From Montifringilla adamsi (lineage: Eukaryota > Chordata > Aves > Passeriformes > Passeridae), in assembly GCA_017590115.1 (NCBI GenBank), contig JAGGNK010008337.1, positions 4,145,609 through 4,209,608 of the forward strand: 64,000 nt of DNA, given 5' to 3'. This document shows, one piece after another, positions 14,201-26,200 of this stretch. The notes below the pieces were generated by a model. That model was given only the letters and a program-made list of their open reading frames with translations. It had not been told where the DNA came from and searched no databases. Each line of letters starts with the position of its first letter. Position 1 is the stretch's first letter. A program made the position numbers and the translations under genes.

Positions 14201-17200
14201 CAGAATTGTGATTAGATGGAATATTCCAGACACAATTTGCTGATCTTAAAAGATTTGATAGCTATCCCTTTAGGGTGCCCCCATTAGGATATATATGGTC
14301 AGATTCTGTTTATTATTATTTATTATCTATGTTTTTTGTTCTTCACTCTTGGCATGAATCATAAACTGCCCAGTTTCTCACAACTTGAGAGGTAGTTACA
14401 GCCAACTTCTCAGGATGTAATGGTTCTGTTTAATAACTATGCACCAAAAGCATTTTGGCTGTGCATGTGAAAGCATCAGAATCCATGTGCATTAACAGTC
14501 ACTTCCAATGTTTGCACTGCTACTTTTAAATTTAATGTATTGGGTTTCAAAAGACAGCAGGTCTGGGGTTTGTGCCAGCTGTGAATTACTACAGCCATTA
14601 TGATGTGGTTTTTTTTTTCTTCTGTGCTTCTTGCAGAAGCTTAGTCAAAGTTAAAAACATCCCAAAAAATGCTGTTTCAGGAGAAGTTAAAATCAGATCT
14701 GTATTTTTTTAATAACTGAAGAAAACAGTTCAAGGGTACATTTTAGCACTTTTGTTACTAATTTACCCCTTTGGGGACTCAGCCTTTTCCAGTGTCAGTT
14801 TCAAAACAGATACTTTTAAATTTTTTTAAAAAAGCAACTGTTGCTTTTACATCCAAACCGTGAGTGGTGTGGAACTGGGGAGTGACTGAAGCTGTCCTGG
14901 ATGTGTGTCAGTGGGAACTGAGAGTGTGCACGCTGTGGTTCAGCCCATCTGCATCTGTGTCAGCAATGTCATGTTCTGGAAGGGCTTTTCTGTGACAGTT
15001 TTCTTTGCATGATCCTTGGGACCTTGTAGTGTGCAGTTACCCTGCTGGGGAGCCACGGCTGCAGTTACGGTGGCTGAGCCTCAAAAGAGGTTTGAAGCTG
15101 TTCAGACCTCATTAATTTTCTACTCCATGGACCTTGCTCATGTTCCTCTTAATCCCAGTGTATTTATCCACAAACTGGAAGGGCTGATCTAATTCCGGAT
15201 CCTAACCTTCCTCCATTACACATGTCGCCATGGAAACCACGGTTTTGGAGAGAATTCGGATGCATTTTGTGCCAACTCAGCTCTGACAGTCTCTGAGACA
15301 GAGATTGAGTTTGTGCCTCACAAAGCAGAGAGAATATCTCAGTGTGACGGGTGCTGGTGATGGTGCACATTTAGCAGTCTTCTTCTTCTGCTCCTAGAGT
15401 GACTGTAAGTCCTAAATCCTGGCATGTGGGGATTCTTTTCCATGGGAAGCAGTCTGGCAGTAGCAGCTTCCACTGAAGGAGCTACAGGAGGGAGCAAACA
15501 TGTGAGTGCTGCCTGTGTGTGGCAGTGCTCAGGTGCTGGAGCTCCCTGTGCTGGCTGAAGGCACCTCTGGCTCTGGAAGAGTTCTGTGCCTCCCTGACCT
15601 CCAGCAGCTGGGCAAGGAGCTGGTTCCAGCAGGAGCTGCTGAGGTGAAATGTCCTGAGTGTCCTTGAGGAGGCAGGAGAAGGCAGCTTACCTTCCCTGGG
15701 ACAAACCAGCCGTGTTCTGAGCTGGAGGACTGAGTATGTGACAGAGATCTCCAGGATACACAGGGCTCACAGCCCCCATTCCCTGTCAGAGATACTGATT
15801 TCAAAAGGGTTTGCTGTGTGTGACATCTGTAGTTTTTCCTCTTTTGTGGGTGGTGATGGAGATTGTGTTTTTCCAACACAGGCCACTTTCTCAGGCAAAT
15901 GTTTCCAGGTGAGCTGTTATCTCCCTGGGAAAGGTGATTTTGGCACAAAAATTAGGTTACCCTGTTCTCAGAGAACACCACCTGATGTCTCACAGCGTGG
16001 CCAGAGCCTATGTCTGATCCCTGTGGGAAGGAGGGGGTGCCTGGAGGGCAGGTTAATCCTGCAGGAAGGGTGTGCTCCTTACTGCAGGGTTTCACCTTGG
16101 CTTTTCATGCCTCCTTGTTCCCAGGTACTGCCCACAAATTATTATTGACCTCCCCTCATGATCAGGTGAGTGCCATGGATCTGCTCTGTGCAGAGCTTTT
16201 CCTCTGGATGGGGCCATTCTGAGCTTTTCCAGAGAAAACCCAAGGCAGGCAGAGGGGATTTTTGTTTTCTGTGGAGAAATACAGATATCCTTTGCTGGCT
16301 TCCACTTTAGCCATTTCAGGAAGTTAACAATTTCCTAAGGAATTAGGGCTGTTAGTAAAATGTCATCTCTACTAGGAACACCAGTAGCAGCTATGCCATG
16401 TCACAGAGGGAATAAAAGGAGTGTTCTGGGCTCCCAATACCGAGGCATTTTGAAGATTTCTGCCTTATATTTTGTTCTCTGCATGAACAAAAACATGTCA
16501 GGATTTTAATACAGAATTCCCCAGAGGATTTCAGGCAAGCAGGAGAGTTACAAAATGGGATGTTTTCTGCTCACTTGAGGAATTCTGCAATACTCATTAT
16601 TCATTCTCACCTCAGAAAGCAAGAAGGTATTCATGGAATGCTGAAAAGAAAAAGAACACCTGATTTCTCCTGTAGCTCTGCCATCTCAGGATTAATTATT
16701 AGCATTACTATTCCAGGGCATTTTCTGCGGTGAATTCAGCTATTACTGACACAGTTTCCCCTGCAAGCATTTTGCCTTTTGATGCAGGGTTTGCAGGACA
16801 TCAGTGGCTTCAGGGGAGTTTCCTGGTGGGCACAGTTGCTGAGAGCCATAAATCAGCCCTTTTGGAGGGGATCTGTGTTAATGGACAGGAAGGACAGATG
16901 ACTCAAATGGTTCTTGAGCATCCTCTGGTTACACTTTCATAGGTTTTAGGAGTTTTTAGTGAAGAGGAGTCAGTTATCTTCCATAAAGGATTACAGAGGG
17001 ATGAGTTATTTTGTCTGTAAAGGATTACAGAAGTTAGAGGAATTTTTTTTCCTGTGTGGTCTTGATGACAAAAAGTAGAGATAGAGCAGAACAATTTCTA
17101 TGGTTGGATTGGTTTGTGAACCTGTTCCTGTGGGTGCAGACATGGGAAGAGCTGATGGAGAGGGAGGAATAGGGAATATTTCAGTGCCAGGGTAGCTCAT

Positions 17201-20200
17201 GTGCACTTGTAAATGGTACCTATGATATATATGCACTGCTCTGTACACAGAACTGCTGTGTGCCAGGCTGGGGGAGCAGGGCACACCTCCCAAAAGGGGC
17301 TGCAGAGACAAAGCAGGCAGAGCATGGTCTGACAGACCTCTGCAGAAACCAGAGCTGCTGCCATCTCTGCAGAAATCACTGCTTTGGGGAATTCCATCCT
17401 GTGTCCCCTTCTGGCTCTTTCCATGGTGCCTCCTGTGCCTGGCATCAGCCCCCAGACTTACCCAAGGCAGGTCAGCAGTTCCTAATGCAGAGTTCCTGAC
17501 TCCAAGGACAAGATTAACTCGTGACTTCCCCTCCTCCCTCTTTTAATACTATTTGTAATTTTAACTCTGTAATTCTCCTGGTAGAATTTAACTCAGTTTT
17601 CCTTGGGCCCTCCCAAAACGTTACAGCAACACTCACATTTGAATTTTCTTTTGCTGTTTTGGGTTTTTTTTTTCCTTTGGTGTTTTTTCAGCTAAAATAC
17701 TTGCACATTTGAAGCAGATTGATTTTAGTATTTTACCAAAATACTGTCCACAAGTTATATTGATCAGAAGGCCCTTTCAGGTTTTCTATGAGACAGTAGA
17801 TGACCAAAGTTATTACTGAGCACAGAATGGAAGAGCTGAAGACTGATAATAGACTGTGTCCTCTTAAATTTGCAGGCAAACCATTACAGAATTTATTAAC
17901 TCCCCAAAATAACGATGTGAACATATTTTAACATAGAAATTGTACTTAGAGTTGCTTTCGTTTTCAGCTTTTTTTGCTTCACGTTTTTCTTTATATAAAA
18001 AAATGCTGTTTTTTGCAGTAAAAATTACATAGTGGTCAATTCCTGTAATCACCTGCAAAGAAATTACATTTATTTTTTCAAGAGCTTCAAACTGTATTAC
18101 CCTCTGCACTGTAATTTTCAGTGCATTTCTGAGTGATCCATGGAAGTTTTCCTAGTGCAGTTTTCCTGTTTCTGTGTACTTTCTTATTTCATTATCACCC
18201 AGAAGCAGGAGAATGATAGCTTTTAGCATAGCATACCTAGCTTAAACTCAGACATTCATTTCTGTCCTTAGTTTCAACATTTAACTTCCATCTGTTCTTC
18301 TCCCTTTTTTTCTTTCATTTCCCTGTTTCCGTTTTTCCTCATGCTATGACATAAAAGTGGGTGCACTGAAAAGACTGCCCTTTTTGAGGAACAGACCGAA
18401 GGAAAAAGACAAAATGAAGGCCTTCTACCGTCGCTCCATGTGTAAGACTTTATGACAGTTCAGCTTCTTCTCAATGGCTACACTGGCTTCCGTTACTAAT
18501 TTTTCACTAACCTCTCCCTGGACTGCGCTCTATTTTTCCTCCTCTTTTGCAATGTGCAAGTCCTGCTACGGTACAAGGAGCTGGAGCTTTTCCTTTTTAC
18601 TTTTCTTCCCCCCCACTTTTTTTTTTTTTTTTTTTTTTAAACTTTGGCACTGAATGCTTTATGTCTGTGCAGCTGTGTAGCCACAGGTTCCCATGCACAT
18701 GCATATAATCTATTCAGTGCCTTGTGACTGCATATATTTGTATACATAGCTGTCCATATACACATGGCCCCATGTGTATATGAATTTACAGTGCACTGTG
18801 TTAACGGAAATGGTTTTAAATGACACGTTTCGTAAGCCTTTTGTTCAGAAGTCACTGTAATTTTTATTTTTTTTTTGTTTAAAGCGAGTGTAGGAGATTG
18901 TGCAAGGCTCTCTGGTGGTCTGTCACTCTGCGAGCGTTCATCAGTTCTCATTGCCAGAATGCTGCATTGATTTCTTTTGTTTCGTTTTGTTTTCTAATGA
19001 GGGGTGGCCAGTTTTCTCGAGTTTGGGGAAGTAAAGGTGAATATCATCAGATGTGGTATTTTTCAGATCCTCTCTCTGTTGCTCTGTAAACCCCAGTGTG
19101 CCTGCAGTAACCTGCACTGTACAAGGATCCCGTGTCAGCGCCGGCACTCCGTTGTATGAGCACCCGTGCCCGTTTTGTCCCCGCTCATCCCATTTTCTCA
19201 CGGCAAGCAGCTGGCAGAGCCTCTAACAGCACCTGGCGCATGGCGACCCCTGCCAAACCCGTTTTGAGCACCTCCCTGCGCTCAGGAGCCTGAGCCCTCC
19301 CTCCCGCCGAGCCTGTTGCATGCGGTACCCGGGCTGTGGTTTGCTCCTGCCGGCTGCGGGCGCTTTAATGCTTAGAAAACTGTCCGACCTTTGCAATGCA
19401 GATTAACAACCGGAGCAGGTACATTGCCCACGCTGATCATTTGCTTTCATTTGCATCCCAGCCATGAATGACCTGGTGCAGTCCATGGTCCTGGCAGGAG
19501 GACAATGGACAGGTAGTTCTGAGCATCTGGAGGGTCCTGATGATATATCCACGGGTAAAAGGAGGAAGGAATTGGGAGCTATGGCCTTCTCTACTACAGC
19601 CATCAACTTTGCCACTGTCAACTCCTCCACAGGCTTCAGATCCAAGCAGTTGCTAAATAATAAAGGTATAGGTAGAAGCTTTTTGCACCGTGATGTAACT
19701 GTGTAAATATTGGTTTGACTTAATGTTTTAAGTTTTTCAATCTTAATAATTGAGTTGCAGTGCTAAAATAATGAACCCGTTTAATAACTGCAGTTATAAA
19801 ATGTTTCAAGGTTTTTCCTACAGAATGTTTCCTAAGTAAAAATGGATTGCTTTGAAAAAATATTTAAATTTTTACCGTTTTACCAATTATAAGTATTTTA
19901 ATAATCTTTCCACTTGATTTTTTTTTACATCTTCCTTTATGTCTCTGTGTGTAGATACTACATCCTTTGAAGATGTAAGTCCACAAGGTATTAGTGATGA
20001 TTCTAGTACAGGATCAAGAGTTCATGGTAAGATGTGAGCTTTAATTGAATGAATTAAGGATATATGATGTGAATGTTAATGAATTTGTGAAAATACAGTG
20101 AATGGCATCATTGCAATGAGCATGCTCTCTCTGATTTTCATATCTCTCCAATGTATTGTTATCATTTCTTCAGATTCTCCTTTCTCTCTTAACTACTACA

Positions 20201-23200
20201 TCAGACAGATGTTCTGTATCTCTGGTAGAAAGTATTTGTGAAGTGCATCTGAACAGGATCAAGACATTTTCCCTTTTAGTGGGAAAATGTTTTAACTTCC
20301 ATTTGGAGTTAATTGTAAATAAAGGAAGTTAGCATTTCAGTCTTAAAAAAATCAAGTCCAAATCTGGCCTGAGTTTTCAATGTTTATTGTTCAGTGAACC
20401 CCAAATCTGCCATGTGCTGTAGTTTATAAAATCATTGCTCGTTCCTTCAAGCAAAGCTTTGAAGTGAAAAATAGGCTATTAATAGAAGTGAAGTTTTAAC
20501 TGTACTGTAAACATTTACAGTGAGTAAAAGCAGCAGACATTTTTGAGGCTACTAACAGTGCATTTCCCTTGTATTGGCTTAGGAGTACAGGACTTTATCT
20601 GTGCAGATGCTCTTGCTCCTCCTGTCCGTGGCATTCCAGCCCTGTGCAGGGTTCCCTGTCAGATCTGTTGTAAGTGACCTGACCACAGCAGCCCCTGCAT
20701 GCCCCTGTCTGAGCCCTGCTTCCCCACTGAGCACTCCGTTTCAATTCTAAACTAGACTCTTTCTCTTTTCCTCTCCTCTCTACCTTGCCATTCCTGTAGT
20801 GCCCTTTTCCAAAGTGTCCTCTTGGACTGCCTGGAAATTCCTTCGCTTTCTGATCTGTAAGAATCCATTTTGTTCCCATGGGCATGTTCAGCCTGGGAGG
20901 TCATGCATGATCCTCTGAGCATTCTGGCAGCAGAATGTGAAGGTGCCGTGTCCTCTGCTAAAATGTTGTTCATCATGGTGTCTCCTAATTTTCCATTCAG
21001 CTTCCAGACCAGCCAGCCTTGATAGTGGCAGGACATCCACTAGCAATAGCAATAACAATGCTTCACTCCATGAAGTCAAAGGTATGCTGGGGGTGAATTC
21101 ACATCCGTGCTTCATTTCCATTCTTTTCTCTGTAAGATCATCTGTAGAGGTTCAAAAACCCCCACAAGCAAAAACCTCCCACTGCACAGCCTGTGCTTCC
21201 TTGTGTGTGCCACAGCCTTCATTCCCCAGATTGGAAGCACAGGTATTTTATGGTTTTAGTAAATATTACAAGGGTGGTGTTAGTTTTTAAGTTACCAACT
21301 ATTTTAAATCAAACCTAACCTGGATAACATTGTTATAATAAGAAAAAAAAGAATTCCCCCCCAAATTACTTGAAAACCTTTTTAAATGAGAAGTTGCTAC
21401 TTCTTTTTTTTCTCTAAGCATCCTCCTGCACTGCACTGCTGCTGTGACTGTGTGCTGTACAACTGCACAAAATGGCACATGTGATTCATGCTAGAAGCCT
21501 TTATATTTTGGTTTTTATAGATTATTAACATCCCTGGATTTATCAGTATTCTCTAAATTTTATTTATTAAGAAACCTGATGTATTTTTTGTATCTCATGG
21601 CTTTTTTAGTTGGAGACTATTGTACAGACTGGACTAGATCACTGCCAGCTCAAGACTTCTTTTAATATTCATGGCTTGCATCTCTTAAATGGTGTCTGTT
21701 TGTTTGAAAATTTAGGAATGAGTGCTAGCTGAATATTTCTAATATTTTATTTTGTATCTGTTGAATTGCTCTTTTCTGTAAAAGATCCCTTGAGGTCATC
21801 CTTGCCCCAGTGTCTGTAGAGGATTAGGCATTTCCACCATAAACAATTTATCTTGGTTCAAACTTAATTTCATTTCTTAGGAGTGACATGAAGCTGGAAA
21901 TACTTGATTATGCATCAGTGTTTTTAAGCAGTTCATAGTTACTGACAAATAAAATGAACTGGTGTTGTGGAATTTATTTTGCATCTAACACCATGTGCTT
22001 CCTCCAGGTCCCAGTTGTAACAAACTAGGAGTAACAGCAGGAATTTTTGGAGCAGCACCATTCCTGAGTAGTTCTTGTTGGAGAAAATATTTTCTTTCCA
22101 CTCAATCCTTTTTATTTCCTTTAACATTTAATTACCCTGTGCCTGTCAGTGATGCTGAACAAGAGTGGAGATGTCTCTTTAACCTCTTGGAATATATTAT
22201 TATGTAGGTGGAGGCCCAGATTGTAAGTGAAAGGTAGTTTTTATTTTAAAAAAATCATGCCATTTTTGAAGAGCTGCAACAGGTAAGTCAGGGGAGTGTA
22301 ATTTTACAGAGTAAAAAATAACAACTGGGCTTTTTTTTATTTTTTAAATAGAATGAATGCTAACTGAATCTGGTAACACTCCAGGTTTCAGAGGGGCTGT
22401 ACAGGTTCACGCCTTTTTGGTGTGTTTCTAATGGAAATACTTACTGCCTTCCCCCAAAGCAGGTGCAGTGAACAGCCAGAGCAGGCCCCAGAGCCACAGC
22501 AGTGGGGAGTTCAGCCTGCTCCACGAGCACGAGGCCTGGTCCAGCAGCAGCAGCAGCCCCATCCAGTACCTGAAGGGGCACACCAGGTCCAGCCCGGTGC
22601 TCCAGCACAGGACGCCCGAGACGCCCGAGAGCCGTGGCAAACAGACCAAAACGGGCTCCCCTGGCAGTGAAGTTGTCACCCTGCAGCAGTTCCTGGAAGA
22701 AAGCAACAAGACTAACTCCAGCGAGGTCAGTGTGAGAGTATTTAACTACACCGTGCCCCATCTGTGGGCTCAGAATTAATGCAAGGCACAGCGAGTAGAA
22801 TTCCTTAAAGATTTCCTGGAGCTGTCGGTCACACCTGCATTGGGAGGTCACAGGCACTGACTCCTGACGCACTGTCCAATTCCACCAGCAGGAAATCTGT
22901 GGGATTTTGCAGCTTGACCGTCTGTGGTCTCTGGGTTGGGTAGGAAAGTCGACCTGTACTGACAGAGGTGTGCAGTGTGTGGGACGCCAGGGCTCGGAGT
23001 GGGAGCACTCTTCTTCTTCCAGTCCAGCAGCAGCTGCTGTCACATCTGCCCTGCATCAACCACAAGGAAGATGTTTGGCTTCATTCCCTGAGGAGACTCC
23101 TGTCTGCTTCAGTTTCATCTTCTTAACAGTACTGGGAAACCAAAAGTGACCTTGGAGCTTTTTGAAATCTGAGAGAAGTGAGATGAAGGGAATGTTTCTG

Positions 23201-26200
23201 TAAATCAGTGACAGTTTCTAAGAAGTTCCAAATCATCTCATCTCTGCTGGAATTCCAGGTTCTGCATCCCTGGTTCTTGAGCAGATCTGCCCAAACTCCT
23301 GTAGGATATCGTGCTGTAGGATCAAGCTAGCCAGTTGCTGTGACTGGGGCCTCTCAGGAGTGAGGATCCAGGGTTGTCTGGGGCAGGTGACACAAATCTG
23401 GAGAAGATTCTGCATTTTTTGGCTTGGTACTTAAAATGGCTTTCACTCATGGTCTCCCTGAGGAGGATTTTTGGGGTTTAAGCACTAGACAATATTCTTG
23501 TGGCAATATGAAATAAAACCCACCTAAGTCATCAAGCCAGGTCCACTGCTGTTCACAAATGCCAGAATCCCTTTGATAGCCTCACAGACCCATTCTGGGT
23601 GGAAGGGTATTCAAGCTTTCCAGTCTTCTCCCAGAGCATTTCCCCAATGCTTTTAGCTTAATTCTTACCCAGCTGTCTCTGGTACCATTTTGAAAACAAC
23701 TGCAGTCTTCACTGAGTCTGAATATTATTCACCTAAACTCTTTTTTTGTAAACTGTACAGAAGACTCCAAAGTATGTCATAAATGTTTAATACTGCTTTT
23801 AGAGATGAGAAACTAAAAAAAAAAAACCCTAAATCTTTGTAGAATTGTTCATTTATGTCCACAAAAATTGCTTAAGGTAAAAATTGCAATTTAGAAACAT
23901 CTGGTTTCTGTTTTTACAGATGAAATCTGCAAGTGAAGAGAACCTTTTAGATGAAGTGATGAGGAGCTTGTCTGAGTCTGCGGAGCTGGCAGGGAGGGAG
24001 AAGCTCCGAAAGCAGCCTGCAGCTGGCTGTGGGATCGTGAGATCCCTGAGCGTCAGAAACACAGTGGATTTCTCAGATGGACGATCCCTGAAACCAGAGC
24101 AGCTGGCAAGGCCCAGCCTCCGGAAGGCTGAAGATCTCTACTTCAGCAGCTCTCCAATCAAATTCACCCCCGGCGCCCCGGGGAAGGCCCGGTCCGTGAA
24201 AGAAAAGATCCAAGCAACTGTGACCCAGCGACAATCCAGGGACTGCAACCCCTACGCCACCTTACCTCGTGCCAGCAGCGTCATTTCCACGGCAGAAGGA
24301 ACCACCCGAAGGACAAGCATCCATGATTTTTTGTCTAAGGACAGTAGGCCGCCCGTGTCCGTGGATGCAGCCCCGGCTGACAGGAGTGCTCCGCCCAGCT
24401 CCAGTGAGTACCCGGCACTGCGGGTGTCCTCTCCTTGTGTTCACTGTGTGCCTGCCAGGGGGGAGCGCGGCCCGCAGGGCGAGGCAGCTCCCACGCTCAC
24501 ACCACGTCACGTAGGAGGTAACTCTGAGCTTCCCAAGCCTTCCAGGATGGAAAGGCCAGGTTGTCGTGAGAGGACTTTGCCGAGCACGGGTGTGTTCTGG
24601 GATAAAGCCAGCGGATCTGGGAGTGGCAGTGCAGGGTCCTTCACTGCGCCCCAGCCCTTCTTATCCCTCAACACCGAGTTAGTCAGCAATATCAGTGGAT
24701 TGCCCCCGAGATCCACCTCCAAAGCAGCTGACCAGGCAAACGTGTCGGCGTTTAGGTCAGTGCTGAGGAGCCAGGAACAGCCTTGTGCTGCTCCAAAGGC
24801 TCAGGGTGACCCACGGGCAGCTCTGGCCAGGGACCCTGTCCCTGCCTCCGGCCCCGGCACCGGCGAGGCCCAGTCCCCGCTGCTGGTCTCGGAAGATAAC
24901 CAGACCCTGTGGTATGAGTATGGCTGTGTATGAAAGAAAGTTGTATTATTAAATATTTATGTCTAACATGCCATAAAGGTGTTCTCCATGTCCACTGGAT
25001 GACAGAGAAAACTTCCCTCCAGTGAAGGAATCATTCCTGGTTTATCCGCAGGGCGGTTGTTCCCTGCGGACGGTGGCTGTGGACTGTGGCATGTTTGAAT
25101 GTGGAATTGTAACCCCACCAAAGTCTGCATGAAACATTAATTGCACTGTGTATATTTTGCATGCCTTTATAATACAAGCTCTATTTTTATTTGTCACGCA
25201 TTGCAAATATTTTGGTGTTTTCCTGTTGGTTACTGCTGCATGTTAAACCAAGCGCATGCCCGGAACGGCGCAGGGAACAGCATTCCTGGGACAAAGACAG
25301 CACTGGCAGTGGAGCTCGAGCTCTCAGGGGTATCAATAACACACTGAATATCTACCTGGGGGGAAAAAACCTTTTTTTTTTCCCCCCTCTTCTTTCAAAA
25401 ATGAATTACTAATGGAGAGAAGCAATTGGAGAGATCTCAGTGTCTTCTTGCCCTTTTCATTTATGCCGTGTCATGGCATAAATGCACAAGGAACAAGTGC
25501 CCAGTAATCCAAATAATTCAGTGCCTCTAGTTCACACAGTAAATATTAATTACTGTCCATACTGAGTAATAAACACATAGACCATTCATAATCCTGAACA
25601 GAAATGATAATTCTTACAAAGAGGTGTTAAGTAGTTGCATGATACACAGCACTTGTCATGAAAAAATGACCTTTTCCACCTTTTCCCTTTGGTCTGCTTT
25701 GTCTTTCCAGTCATGGGTACAACTGTGGTGATGTGTTTGGTTTTATCAGGGGTCAGATAACAGGCTCCTTGTGATGCATAGGAATAAAAAGCTGTCTTGA
25801 GTATGGTGGAAATTCATTTTTTCTTGTCAATGGAAATACCACTGATGTAATAGAAAACAAATGGTGTAACAAAATAACAGAAAATGTTAAATTAATGCAG
25901 TTGAATAAAAGAAAAAATAACAAGTTGCTTGCAAGGTTATGGGAGGATATGAATACTTCAGCACATAACTCCTTAATTTCCAGCTGAGCAGCTACAGAGA
26001 AATGTTGAAAAGTAATTTGTTAATGTGCCACCGTCTCTGCACGTGCTTGAAACTTCTCAATGGTAGATTTAGACAGAGTTTAAAATTGTATCAGATTTAA
26101 GCTATAATCACACTGGGCTCTCCACTTGAGCACTTCTTTGCAAGAGAACATTAGTTATGCCAGTTGTGGGACCTAAAATACATTATAAAAATTTTGAATG

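Noticed and set aside
22441..23043. A 200-codon minus-strand open frame
   Set aside because: It is the antisense shadow of the Ser-rich CCDC88A exon and its flanks.
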